A stretch of DNA of 64,000 nucleotides from Pseudomonadota bacterium (GCA_027624035.1 JAQBUI010000011.1:22129-86128), one strand, 5' to 3'; positions 56,015 to 64,000 are shown, counted from the stretch's first letter. Numbers and translations: made by a program. Notes: generated by a model not told the origin, from the sequence alone.

Positions 56015-56383
56015 CTAGCGGGTTGCCCTGTCGATGGCGGATTCTCCCCATCCCACCAGGACTTCATCAACAAATACCAGCGGCGTGGTTTCATCCTTGC
56101 TGGTGCGGCCATCACCATGCATCCGCTGGGTACGATAATAGAGCACCTGATACTCATCGCCGTCCCGCCGAAACGACTCGGAAAAATCCGGGCGGCCCAG
56201 TTCTGACTCCACCATCGACTGGCTTTGGCCAAGTTGCAGGGCCCGGATGTATCGATCGTTTCGTTCCTGACGAGTTTCCCACTGATCCTCGTCATGCTCC
56301 ATGTCGTTACCGATGGCCACGACACATCCGGCCAGCGTCGTCAGCACAAGTAACGTCAAAGCCGTCTGGGTGATTCTGAACAT
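56015..56383 (-). CDS. DUF3192 lipoprotein
   Basis: The 122-residue protein has a lipobox LTTLAGC, predicting a lipoprotein acylated at Cys20, and the DUF3192 core (RNDRYIRALQLGQSQSMVESELGRPDFSES, YQVLYYRTQR, TPLVFVDEVLVGWG). This domain resembles the SmpA/OmlA-type fold. The function is unknown. It is alone on the minus strand between gdhA and the PNPOx gene. Confidence 0.88.
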   Translation of the reverse strand: MFRITQTALTLLVLTTLAGCVVAIGNDMEHDEDQWETRQERNDRYIRALQLGQSQSMVESELGRPDFSESFRRDGDEYQVLYYRTQRMHGDGRTSKDETTPLVFVDEVLVGWGESAIDRATR

Positions 56384-56778
56384 GGTACCTTCTCCTTATG
56401 ATCGATTTTGTTAAACCATCGCCTGGCCTGTCCCAACAACTGACAGTCCAGCTATTCGCAAAACACTGCGCAAACATTGTGCCATCCTCTCTTATCCCAG
56501 TATTTCAACCACTTGGGTCGCATCGGGACGCTCCCTGACCACAGGAGAGGTGAAAATGATGACAATTGCGCCAGTCTAGCCGACAAAAACTGAACCCTGG
56601 TTGAACGACCAGCAGCCAGGACGAGCGCAGCCCACACAGTGAAGAAGCAGGACTGATCTTTCATCGACGTTCACCGATACAAGGTGTCGGCGTGAGCACC
56701 TTACCTGCACGACAACGGCGTGCCTGAGACAGGCGCGCTCAGGGCTGTTACATTGACATCTGATCCGGGAGCAAGACC
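56384..56778. other. 395-base gap with one dispersed repeat and a seven-codon ORF
   Basis: Besides repeat copy C, the only signal is AGGAGAGG followed by an ATG-ATG frame of seven codons ending in TAG (56556-56579), which could be a leader peptide or chance. No other gene is visible. Confidence 0.35.
56658..56750. repeat. Dispersed hairpin repeat, copy C
   Basis: It starts TTTCATCGACGTTC and ends GCTCAGGGCTGTTA. The hairpin GCGTGCCTG / CAGGCGCGC (56718-56738) has nine pairs with one T-G wobble where the other copies have T-A or C-G, so the stem is kept despite a base change. It lies 275 bases upstream of the DUF3192 start and 29 bases before the PNPOx start. Confidence 0.65.
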
Positions 56779-57288
56779 ATGCCACGACTCAACAATCAGG
56801 AACGGGATGCGTTTCTGGAAACCCCTGGCGTCCTCATGCGGATTGCCTGTGTACGCGCCGATGGAAGCCCTCTGGTGACGCCTGTCTGGTTCATCTATCG
56901 GGACGGCGCAATCCATTTCACACCCAGAGCGCGTTCAGAGTGGCTGGACTGCCTGCGGCGGGACCCACGGGTTGCCCTCTGTATCGATGAGCAGCCCCAT
57001 CCCTATCGCAAGGTGCTGCTGGAGGGAAGCGCCCGGTTCGTTCACGACATCGGGGAAGACGATGCCTGGCGTGACCTCTACCGTGCTATCGCCAAGAGGT
57101 ATGTGCCTCCGGATGCGGCCGAGCGCTACATTCAGGACACCCTGGATCAACCGAGGGCACTGCTTCGACTTGCACTGGCCGACGCCAGCGTCAAGACCTG
57201 GCGTATGCCCCGGGGCGACGAACCGGTGGAGGGGATATGGCATGACCGCTACTATGGGCAGGGAACCCGGTTCAAGCGAACCGATTGA
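56779..57288 (+). CDS. Pyridoxamine 5'-phosphate oxidase-family flavoprotein
   Basis: The 169-residue protein has the split-barrel PNPOx-like fold: LMRIACVRADGSPLVTPVWFIYRDGAIHFTPRARSEW at the start, then RVALCIDEQPHPYRKVLLEGSA. These small proteins bind FMN, haem or F420; no specific substrate is indicated. It starts at ATG 56779 and is convergent with the aminotransferase gene, meeting it with no gap. Confidence 0.85.
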   Translation: MPRLNNQERDAFLETPGVLMRIACVRADGSPLVTPVWFIYRDGAIHFTPRARSEWLDCLRRDPRVALCIDEQPHPYRKVLLEGSARFVHDIGEDDAWRDLYRAIAKRYVPPDAAERYIQDTLDQPRALLRLALADASVKTWRMPRGDEPVEGIWHDRYYGQGTRFKRTD

Positions 57289-58446
57289 CTACATGAACAG
57301 GCTGTCGAAGCCGCGCGGCTCGTTGCTGGTTCTTGCCTCACGAATACACCGGGCCAGCACCGGAATGCCTTCGCTGATCTGTTCATGGGTCAGATGCCCG
57401 AAGGCCAGACGAATGTAGGGAACATCTTTGCCCCGGTAATGAAATGAAGACCCCACCAGATAATTGAAGCCCCGCTCCAGGGTCAGTGTCCGCAACTTGC
57501 TTCGATCCACATCGTCCGGCAGCCGAACCCAGATAAACAGCCCTCCCACCGGGTTTGACCAGACGCAGACATCTTCCAGTTCTTGTTTCAGACCGGCCGT
57601 GGTCAAGTCACGTTTCGTCTTCAGTGCCGCGTTGGCCACACCGGCATGGGACCAGATTCCGTCGCGATAGAACTCCGCGACGATCGCGGCCGCCAGGAAA
57701 TTGCTGCCCGCATCATGTCGCCGGGCCAGAATCTTCCCGAGCATCGGTGGTCGCGCCAGGATATAGCCCAGCCTCAGGCCCGGGGCGAGAATCTTGGAAA
57801 GGGAACACAGATAAATATGCCTCGGGTCATCGTCCAGTGCGTAAATGGCGGGTTCGACCGGCCCCTCATAGTGAACATCGGCATAGCAGTTGTCTTCAAC
57901 AATCGGGATGTCGTAGCGACGCGCGAGCTCAATCATTTCTAGGCGCCTGTCCCGTGGCATGACGAATCCCGTCGGGTTCTGGTAGGTACTGATGGGGTAG
58001 ATGAAACGGGGGCGCCGACCCTCGGCCTCAAGCCTTTCCAGCTCCGAGGCGAGATGATCCATTCGCATGCCTCCTTCATCCAGGCGAATGCCGACCATGT
58101 CATACTTGAGGCTCCGGTAGGCACCGAGCGTACCCGGGTAACTGAACTCCTCAACGATGACGGTATCTCCCGGATTATCCTGGAGCGCTTCGGCCGTCAG
58201 CGTCACGCCCTGCATGGAACCATTGGTCAGAATCAGATGGTCCGGATCAACGGCAACGGACTCCCGGTCCGATTCCCGCTGCGCCATGGCCGCCCGCATC
58301 CCGGCGTGGCCCAGCCCCCCGGGGTAGTCATTCATCTGCCGCCACTGCTCGTCAAATACCTTGATCGCGGCGGCCTTGAGCGCCTCGGCCGGAAACGTGC
58401 CAGGGTCAGATCGACCACCACCAAAATCGTACCTGATTTCACTCAT
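57289..58446 (-). CDS. PLP-dependent aminotransferase, fold type I
   Basis: The 385-residue enzyme resembles the aminotransferase domain of MocR/2-aminoadipate aminotransferases without a DNA-binding domain. The PLP lysine is in LCSLSKILAPGLRLGYI near residue 220; other contacts are NGSMQGVTL, PISTYQNPTGFVMP and VEDNCYADVHYEG. The substrate specificity is unknown. Its stop directly abuts the PNPOx stop. Repeat copy D starts 32 bases upstream of its ATG. Confidence 0.92.
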   Translation of the reverse strand: MSEIRYDFGGGRSDPGTFPAEALKAAAIKVFDEQWRQMNDYPGGLGHAGMRAAMAQRESDRESVAVDPDHLILTNGSMQGVTLTAEALQDNPGDTVIVEEFSYPGTLGAYRSLKYDMVGIRLDEGGMRMDHLASELERLEAEGRRPRFIYPISTYQNPTGFVMPRDRRLEMIELARRYDIPIVEDNCYADVHYEGPVEPAIYALDDDPRHIYLCSLSKILAPGLRLGYILARPPMLGKILARRHDAGSNFLAAAIVAEFYRDGIWSHAGVANAALKTKRDLTTAGLKQELEDVCVWSNPVGGLFIWVRLPDDVDRSKLRTLTLERGFNYLVGSSFHYRGKDVPYIRLAFGHLTHEQISEGIPVLARCIREARTSNEPRGFDSLFM

Positions 58447-58477
58447 CGGCAGCTCCCTTCATTGCAACTTGCCAATC

Positions 58478-58561
58478 TTTCATGGCGTTCCGTCCCGGAC
58501 CGTACGAGTTGCCTCCGGGCTCGACTAAGGCGTGCCTGACACGGGCACGCTCATGGCTGCT
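58478..58561. repeat. Dispersed hairpin repeat, copy D
   Basis: It starts TTTCATGGCGTTCCG and ends GCTCATGGCTGCT. The stem GCGTGCC (58530-58536) / GGCACGC (58544-58550) is intact. It overlaps the last bases of the SGNH hydrolase gene and lies 32 bases before the aminotransferase start. Confidence 0.7.
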
Positions 58562-59348
58562 ATTCAAACTTGCTCTCCGCCGGGATCAGGACCGGGCGGA
58601 CAGCATCGCGCCAGACGTCATAGCCCTTGCTGTTCATATGCAGCATGTCGCCGACAAACAGGTCTGACGATACTTTCCTGACCTTGTCGCTCGTGTCGTC
58701 TGCCGCTTCACCGTCCCACTCGATCATCGGCGTCGCCACATCCACATAGGTCACCAGCGGGTCGGCGGCGCTGAATGCGCGAAAGCGCTCATTGGTTTCA
58801 TGCATCTGCGGCCACAGGTGCCAGCGTGAGACACTGGGTTTGATGGCCAGGATGTAGACCCTGGTCCCGGGCAATTTGAGATGAAGTTCTTCAACGATGG
58901 CAGCGAAGTGGAGCAGGACCTGTTCAGGAGATGCACCCAGTGCGATATCGTTGTCGCCCTCATAGATCATCACCGCCCTGGGTTCATGGCGCAGCACCAG
59001 TTCCGGTAGAAAATAGCGCAGGTCATACATGTTGCTGCCGCCAAAGCCGCGGGGAATGATGGTCAGCGGCGCCAGATCGGTCTGGATACGATCCCGCCAG
59101 TACAACATGCTCGAACTGCCAGTTGCAACGATGGCGCCCCTCGGCGGTGGCTCCGCGCGTTCTGCCGCCTCAAACCGCTCAATGGTGGACAACCATCGAT
59201 CAGTGTCCGGGTAGTGGGTGGCGGTGGTGCCGGCAAGCGGCAGCAACATGAAGATTGCCATCAGGCCCAATCGCAATAATGCAGCCGAGCCAATGGGATA
59301 TATGCCGGGCGCTCGATCGGCCCCTTTGTACTGTCTGTGATAGATCAT
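58560..59348 (-). CDS. SGNH/GDSL hydrolase-family protein, membrane-anchored
   Basis: The 262-residue protein has one N-terminal hydrophobic segment (LGLMAIFMLLPLAGTTAT), so it is exported or anchored. The SGNH blocks are complete: serine in VATGSSSMLYW, glycine in IPRGFGGSNMYD, asparagine in YEGDNDIALG and the Asp-His dyad in GDMLHMNSKGYDVW. Such enzymes deacylate lipids or sugars. The substrate is unknown. Confidence 0.9.
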   Translation of the reverse strand: MIYHRQYKGADRAPGIYPIGSAALLRLGLMAIFMLLPLAGTTATHYPDTDRWLSTIERFEAAERAEPPPRGAIVATGSSSMLYWRDRIQTDLAPLTIIPRGFGGSNMYDLRYFLPELVLRHEPRAVMIYEGDNDIALGASPEQVLLHFAAIVEELHLKLPGTRVYILAIKPSVSRWHLWPQMHETNERFRAFSAADPLVTYVDVATPMIEWDGEAADDTSDKVRKVSSDLFVGDMLHMNSKGYDVWRDAVRPVLIPAESKFE

Positions 59349-59476
59349 GACCAGGGACTATATCATCAACAGGAACATGACCACGATACCATCGCGGGAT
59401 CTCTCACTATGACTCACAGTTGGCCCACTTCAGTTTTTCGGAACATAATGCAGTCACATCCGGAGGGAGTCATTCA

Positions 59477-59857
59477 ATGCGATGTCCGAAATGTGATGGT
59501 GACATGGAGCGCGTGATCTTTCACGAGATCGAAATTGATCGGTGTTCGCTCTGTCGGGGTCTCTGGTTTGACATGCTTGAGAAGGAAGACCTCGTCGCGA
59601 TCGAGGGGTCTGAAACCATTGACATCGGCAACCCGTCCAGCGGCAAACGCTACAACAAGCTACAGCACAGTAAGTGTCCGGTCTGTGGCGTCCTGATGTT
59701 GCCGATGATCGACAAGGACCAGCACCACATTCACTATGAATCCTGTCCCACCTGTTACGGCACCTTCTTTGATGCCGGAGAGTTCCGGGACCTCAAGGAG
59801 TTTAACGTCGTCGAGCGATTCATCGAGATGGTGCGGACACTGCGTCAGAATTTTTAG
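59477..59857 (+). CDS. TFIIB-type zinc-ribbon protein
   Basis: The 126-residue protein has two CxxC-CxxC zinc ribbons: MRCPKCDGDM with IDRCSLCRGLWFD, and KCPVCGVLM with YESCPTCYGTFFDAGEF. This is the zf-TFIIB family, of unknown function. ATG 59477 follows GGAGGGAG; the longer frame from 59420 lacks support. Cytosolic. Confidence 0.88.
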   Translation: MRCPKCDGDMERVIFHEIEIDRCSLCRGLWFDMLEKEDLVAIEGSETIDIGNPSSGKRYNKLQHSKCPVCGVLMLPMIDKDQHHIHYESCPTCYGTFFDAGEFRDLKEFNVVERFIEMVRTLRQNF

Positions 59858-59995
59858 CCCGTAACCCCGCCCACTTCTGACCGGACATCTCCATAAAATC
59901 TTGGGTTTTTCTGTGACAGCATTCACTTTCTCAATCCGTATTGTCTGTTACAGTACCCTCTCTTAAATTCCTTCTTAGATTACTGAGTTAACCCA

Positions 59996-61048
59996 TTGAA
60001 ACTTGGCACTTTCTCAATTTTAGCCAGCCTTGCTCTCGGCACGCTGGGCCCCATCCAGAGTCATGCCGCACCCGGGGGTACCGGTTCGTTCGCCTATGCG
60101 GTGACCCCCGAACTGTTTGACGCCACTGCCATCCCCAAAGACAAGGATCAGCTCAAGGAAGTGCAGATGCGTTCCGGAATGGGTTTGTCACTGGAGAACC
60201 CACTGGTGAACGTTGCTGTGAACTATCGGCTCCAGGGCGTGATCAAAGGGACGGATCAGAGCGACCTTACCGATGTACTGTCCACCCGATTCAAGAGCAG
60301 CCTGCTGAACAAACTGCTGCAGGTCGACGCAACGGTGGTGGCGGACCGAACTGGCAGCCCGGGCAGCGATGCCTATCGATATCAACTGGCACCCAGGATC
60401 ACCAAGTCACTCAATTCGATGGCCCGGCTGGACCTCAGGTACCGGCATCTGATTGATAAGCCTGCGTCGTCGGACAAGAGCACGACTACACGTGACTACA
60501 TGCTGGATGTGCACGGCGCGCTTTCCCCTAATCTGCAATGGCGCAGTTCCTCGTTCGTCAAGTACCACGAGACACTGGGCCAGGACCATCGAACCGAAGG
60601 CTATGCCGTAAACCTGAACGGCAAGGCCCGGGCGGGACGGTTGACCTGGAATAGCACCTATCGGGTGACGGATATCAGCGCATTGGACGGCACGGACGAA
60701 ACCCTGGAACTCAGCCAGGCAGTAATTGATTTTCAAACCCGCTATGCGGTCAACAAGGACCTCAAACTGGAACTTGGAAGCGAAATCAAACAGGAAACCC
60801 GAACAGAGATGCGCAGCGAGCGACACCTGCGGGCGGGCGTTTCCTGGTCACCAGTCAGCCGCTACGATCTCGGTTTTAAAATCCATCGAGTCGAGTCCCA
60901 ATACGGTTCCGAAGACGTCTATGGCAGCGGCAACATCACATGGACCCCTGAACGTCACATGCGATTCTCGCTTGGATACGGGCACAAGGCCGTCAACGGC
61001 CAAGCCGGGATACAGCTGAGTACTCGCCTGGAACTGGGGAAAACCTAG
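59996..61048 (+). CDS. Outer-membrane beta-barrel protein (TIGR03016-like)
   Basis: The 350-residue precursor starts at TTG 59996 with a signal peptide (FSILASLALGTLGPIQSHA). The rest is a series of amphipathic strands alternating aromatic and charged residues (VNVAVNYRLQGVI, RLDLRYRHLID, RFSLGYGHKAVNGQAGIQLSTRLEL), typical of a 12-16-strand barrel. It resembles the TIGR03016 exopolysaccharide-associated group, but the match is weak. The TAG stop is formed by the first base of an insertion sequence; the pre-insertion stop was probably TAA. Confidence 0.75.
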   Translation: MKLGTFSILASLALGTLGPIQSHAAPGGTGSFAYAVTPELFDATAIPKDKDQLKEVQMRSGMGLSLENPLVNVAVNYRLQGVIKGTDQSDLTDVLSTRFKSSLLNKLLQVDATVVADRTGSPGSDAYRYQLAPRITKSLNSMARLDLRYRHLIDKPASSDKSTTTRDYMLDVHGALSPNLQWRSSSFVKYHETLGQDHRTEGYAVNLNGKARAGRLTWNSTYRVTDISALDGTDETLELSQAVIDFQTRYAVNKDLKLELGSEIKQETRTEMRSERHLRAGVSWSPVSRYDLGFKIHRVESQYGSEDVYGSGNITWTPERHMRFSLGYGHKAVNGQAGIQLSTRLELGKT

Positions 61049-61997
61049 GGGTCCGCGCAAATATAACTCCCGATTTTTCAGGTTGGCTCGATGCGATAGT
61101 TCCATCTCGGTAGCTCGCTGTTGGAGTTATGCTAAGCGCCTTCATTTCGTGGTCGGGGATCTTGACGCCCTTGACGTCTGGTTTTCGGACAAGGTGTGCG
61201 CGCACGGCCAGCCCGGTCTGCGTTGTCGTCGTGCGGATGTAGCGCAGCATGGTGTCTATCGTATCCAACGGACGCGCTGCCCAGTTCTTGCTGATCTCGC
61301 TGAACAGACGATGTTCTATAGGATTCCACTTGGACGTGCCGGTGGGGTAGTGGCAGACATTGACGGTGATGCCGTGGCGGCTGCAAAGGCGATGCTGCAG
61401 ACCGTGCTTGAAGGCACGGCAGGTGCAGCCATTGCTGCCGCCGGTATCGGCAAGGATGTGTAGTTCAGTGGCACCGGGATAGCGCTTGCGCCCTTCGGTG
61501 CGCCACCATTTCTCGATGCAGTCGACGGCGAAGCCGGGCGTGTCGTAGGAGGTACCCACGAACACGGTGCCGCAGTTGGCGTTGAGGTCGTAGATGCCAT
61601 AGGGCGTGGCAAGCGCGTCCGCCTCGGAACGGAAGTCGTGGTCCTTGACGTGTTCCGGTTCACGATCCCACTTGACGCCGGGATTTTTAAACGGACCGAT
61701 GAGTTCCATTTTCTTGCTGTCGACGCTGATGATCGGCAGGTGTTCGGCCTGGCAGCGGGCGCGCAGGGCGTTGATACGGGTGAACTGGGCTTCTCGACCC
61801 GGATGCTGGCGACACAGCTTTTTGTGATTGACTCGCAGCGCAAAGCCGATCTCCCGGAGCAGGCGGGCGACGGTACGGGCACAGACGTGGATGCCGAGGC
61901 TCGCCAGTTCGGCTGCGATCCTGTGCGTGGTGCGATGTGTCCAACGCAGCCCGCCCATAGGATCGCCGGCGATCTCGTGCGCCATCAGCGCTTCCAT
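60993..61997 (-). CDS. ISAzo13-family transposase, second frame (catalytic domain)
   Basis: The frame holds the DDE-type catalytic region: IISVDSKKMELIGPFKNPG, YGIYDLNANCGTVFVGTSYDTPGFAV, the LHILADTGGSNG block, and CHYPTGTSKWNPIEHRLFSEISKNW. It has no good start of its own and must be joined to the first frame by frameshifting; an ATG at 61997 is internal. It reads through the terminal inverted repeat of the element into the neighbouring gene's 3' end before stopping, so its last 20 or so residues are not IS-encoded. Confidence 0.88.
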   Translation of the reverse strand: MEALMAHEIAGDPMGGLRWTHRTTHRIAAELASLGIHVCARTVARLLREIGFALRVNHKKLCRQHPGREAQFTRINALRARCQAEHLPIISVDSKKMELIGPFKNPGVKWDREPEHVKDHDFRSEADALATPYGIYDLNANCGTVFVGTSYDTPGFAVDCIEKWWRTEGRKRYPGATELHILADTGGSNGCTCRAFKHGLQHRLCSRHGITVNVCHYPTGTSKWNPIEHRLFSEISKNWAARPLDTIDTMLRYIRTTTTQTGLAVRAHLVRKPDVKGVKIPDHEMKALSITPTASYRDGTIASSQPEKSGVIFARTPRFSPVPGEYSAVSRLGR

Positions 61998-62949
61998 GCG
62001 GGCGATAACTTCCGGCGTTTTTTTTCCGCTGACCGGCGGCCGCCTCCCGCTCGGCGAGTCCTTTCTACCTCGACATCCTCTGCCAGCAGCTGATGTCGAC
62101 CACGGGCGACGGTGCTCACATCGAGTCCCAACAGTTCGGCCATCCGCCGATCCCCGCCATGGCCCACTTTCAGCGACTCCAGCCCCGCATACAACCGTCG
62201 TTGTTGCTCGTCGAGCATGCTGAAGAACAACACGATCGCAGCACGCAATTCATCGGACAGTAGCTGCGCCTCCGGTAACGGTCCCGCTTCACCAGGCAGC
62301 GAGACCGACAGGCGCCGCACCTGCCACTGCTGGCGCTGGCGTCCGGCATCCGGCGCAAAGTAGGTCAACTGTCCGTCGAGACGTTGCCGGTGCAACCGCG
62401 CCTCCGCTGCCAGCCGGCGTAGCGCATCCTTCGTCCCGACGTGCAGCACATTGTCCAGTTCGTCCACCGTGTAACCGGCATCGGCCGTCGTGACGATCGC
62501 CTCTGTCGTCGACAGCAACGTGCCATAGGCCGAGAACCAGACATCGTCAAACGACCACAGGCCGAGTTCATCGAAGTCCGTCAGCTCGTCCAGCGTGTAA
62601 TAGCGACCCCGATGGGAATAGCTGCTGCGGTACGGCAACTCGGCGAGTTTGCGGAACACGGTACGTCTGGCTTTCGTCCCCAGCGCACGCTGTAGTTCGG
62701 CCATGTCGGCGATGGTCTGCTCGCGCAGCAGGGTCGCGATGGCATCGGCGGAGAAGTGGGTGGTTCTCATAGTGGCACCATTACGCCTAATGTAAGCGTA
62801 ATAGTGCCATATAGGGTCGACGATGTCACGCCAGAAACGAACAGAAGGCGCTTAAAATGCAATAACTATCCAGCCAGCCCCAGGTTCAGAGCGTTGAACG
62901 AAGCGTCACCGTTACGATAGTTTATATTAAGTTATTTTTGCGCGGGCCC
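61048..62949 (-). mobile_element. ISAzo13-family insertion sequence
   Basis: The element of 1902 bases is bounded by inverted repeats: GGGGTCCGCGCAAATATAACT at the left (+ strand) and the reverse complement of GGGCCCGCGCAAAAATAACTT at the right. The flanking dinucleotide is TA on both sides (61046-61047 and 62950-62951), a target duplication. It carries a two-frame transposase on the minus strand and nothing else. Insertion split the stop codon of the outer-membrane gene. Confidence 0.85.
61985..62770 (-). CDS. ISAzo13-family transposase, first frame (DNA-binding domain)
   Basis: The 261-residue frame from ATG 62770 ends in RSAEKKRRKLSPAWKR. Its C-terminal part is the ISAzo13 helix-turn-helix region (HGGDRRMAELLGLDVSTVARGRHQLL) that normally continues into the catalytic part. 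Eight A (minus strand; T at 62018-62025) form a slippery site: slipping back one base gives KKTPEVIARMEALMAHE and joins the second frame. The N-terminal 150 residues, including RTVFRKLAELPYRSSYSHRGRYYTL, may be a separate winged-helix domain. Confidence 0.8.
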   Translation of the reverse strand: MRTTHFSADAIATLLREQTIADMAELQRALGTKARRTVFRKLAELPYRSSYSHRGRYYTLDELTDFDELGLWSFDDVWFSAYGTLLSTTEAIVTTADAGYTVDELDNVLHVGTKDALRRLAAEARLHRQRLDGQLTYFAPDAGRQRQQWQVRRLSVSLPGEAGPLPEAQLLSDELRAAIVLFFSMLDEQQRRLYAGLESLKVGHGGDRRMAELLGLDVSTVARGRHQLLAEDVEVERTRRAGGGRRSAEKKRRKLSPAWKR

Positions 62950-63170
62950 TAAGAAGGAGTGTGGGGTGACGAGGTTGGATGGGGATGGTGTGCCTTGTGA
63001 GGCTATTTGTCAGTGATTAGAGAAGTAGAGAAAGCAGATGGACCGGTGAACGTGACAGGGAGATCAAGAGATCAAGACGTCCACGTCGGGTCTAGATGGC
63101 AACAACCCCGAAGGAAAAAACCAATCCCGCAAGAACATCGCTCAGGGATGTCGTTAGAATGCGCAGAATC

Positions 63171-63869
63171 CTATTCGGCCGGATTGCTCAGATTTGTTAA
63201 GAACCCTGTAGGTGTTAGCATCAAACTCTGGACCTCAATATTGGAATCTGACACTAGTTTCAGTTGCCACTTCCCTGAACCGTCCCCCAGCGACCCCGTT
63301 AGTCCGAGTTCTTGGTTACCATTCTCCAAATCCTGGGAGGATACCTCAATCACCTGATTTGCAGGTATTGATAGACTCACAGATCCGGTTGATTCCTGCC
63401 CACTATCGTCCACCCCCGAGATGCTCACTGATGCCGCCACGTCTTCAGTATTCACAATTCGTAACGAGCTAACCTGGTTCGTGTTACTTCCAGGATTAAA
63501 GATGAACACGCTTATAGTATTCCCGTTCTTTGGGGCTACTCGGCTAAGATTGGTTAGAAACCCATCAGGTGTACGAACTAGGCTCATGACCTTAATGTCG
63601 ACGTCGGCCTCTACAGTCAAGCGCCAACGACCTGTTCCATCACCTAGCATTCCGCCCAGTCCTTTATCGAGGCTACCGTTCTCCAAGTGTTGACTTGTCA
63701 TCTGTTTCGACTCTCGGGGGCCCAAGGTGAACATAACCTGCCCACTGGGTGCTGCATTGCCGTCATCATCGATGGCCGAGATCGTCACACCCCCCACTTG
63801 ATCAGTAACGTTGATAATGCGTAAGAAAGTCTGTCGAGAGGGTTCACTAGCAGCATTCGTGAAATACAC
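63171..63869 (-). CDS. Tandem-repeat surface-type protein (partial or decayed)
   Basis: The frame contains two clear repeats of about 95 residues: FLRIINVTDQVGGVTISAIDDDGNA...LGDGTGRWRLTVEADVDIKVMSLVRTPDGFLTNLS and LRIVNTEDVAASVSISGVDDSGQES...LGDGSGKWQLKLVSDSNIEVQSLMLTPTGFLTNLS. These Ig-like beta domains occur in secreted proteins of marine bacteria. From GTG 63869 it has 232 residues, but family-like sequence (GFGPALTNGHYHVYF) continues upstream to an in-frame TGA at 63968-63966, so the 5' end may be truncated. Confidence 0.6.
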   Translation of the reverse strand: MYFTNAASEPSRQTFLRIINVTDQVGGVTISAIDDDGNAAPSGQVMFTLGPRESKQMTSQHLENGSLDKGLGGMLGDGTGRWRLTVEADVDIKVMSLVRTPDGFLTNLSRVAPKNGNTISVFIFNPGSNTNQVSSLRIVNTEDVAASVSISGVDDSGQESTGSVSLSIPANQVIEVSSQDLENGNQELGLTGSLGDGSGKWQLKLVSDSNIEVQSLMLTPTGFLTNLSNPAE

Positions 63870-64000
63870 GTGGTAGTGCCCGTTTGTAAGTGCCGGTCCA
63901 AACCCGCGGATAAACGCCGCTGACCTATGACCTGATTCAATTCCAACCTGATGGCAAACCGTGGCTCATTTGTCGGACCTGGTGTCTGGTTTCTGAACTC

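Noticed and set aside
56556..56579. Seven-codon ORF after a good ribosome site as a leader peptide
   Set aside because: There is no attenuator-like hairpin or codon bias and no co-directional gene close behind it.
63966..63968. In-frame TGA before the repeat protein as a second selenocysteine
   Set aside because: No cysteine-aligned family motif surrounds it and no hairpin of the right kind is evident.
1..64000. CRISPR arrays, prophage structural genes, restriction or abortive-infection systems
   Set aside because: No regularly spaced direct repeats and no recognisable cas, phage or restriction-modification genes were seen.

Overview
The window is bacterial chromosome, most likely from a marine or aquatic gammaproteobacterium. 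The evidence is moderately high GC, the gene order nrdR-ribD-ribH-nusB-thiL-pgpA, the block rnr-rlmB-rpsF-rpsR-DUF2232-rplI-dnaB-alr-radA beside a tRNA-Leu(CAG), xseB-ispA-dxs, and gammaproteobacterial families such as DUF3192. I cannot place it to genus.

Layout. 0-34.6 kb is mostly housekeeping: a peroxiredoxin, exopolyphosphatase, a CBS/PII-like/DUF1538 pair operon, ferrochelatase, a diguanylate-cyclase-like protein, hydrolases, a lipoprotein M48 protease, an MFS transporter, a cytochrome b/c' pair, isoprenoid genes (ispA, dxs), riboflavin genes, ettA, radA-alr-dnaB and the ribosomal protein/RNA maturation block. 34.6-45.6 kb is an accessory region starting at the tRNA-Leu. It holds two IS110-type transposases (one truncated), a pRiA4b-type gene, three phytanoyl-CoA-dioxygenase-like genes, an HpaI-type aldolase and several decayed genes (a PHB-depolymerase-like esterase, a helical-repeat-like protein with an amber codon, a deleted VOC gene). 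45.8-49.8 kb holds two overlapping ABC exporter half-transporters. 49.8-61 kb is a mix of small metabolic and stress genes (a fourth dioxygenase, SDR, photolyase, Fe-SOD, glutamate dehydrogenase, aminotransferase, SGNH hydrolase, an outer-membrane barrel) with a dispersed hairpin repeat in its intergenic gaps. 61-63 kb is a complete ISAzo13-type insertion sequence, and the window ends in a tandem-repeat surface-type protein.

The strongest observation is that the peroxiredoxin at 564-1013 reads through an in-frame TGA exactly where the peroxidatic cysteine belongs (TPG-TGA-TREGQGFRD). A 6-bp hairpin follows at the spacing expected of a bacterial SECIS element, so the gene probably encodes a selenoprotein. 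A plain ORF caller truncates it to its C-terminal half. The second is a four-copy repeat of about 75-95 bp carrying a GC-rich hairpin, between 50.6 and 58.6 kb. It is always in one orientation and always upstream of a minus-strand gene. Others are a GGDEF protein with a broken active site but an intact RxxD I-site, and an insertion sequence that landed in a stop codon and rebuilt it.
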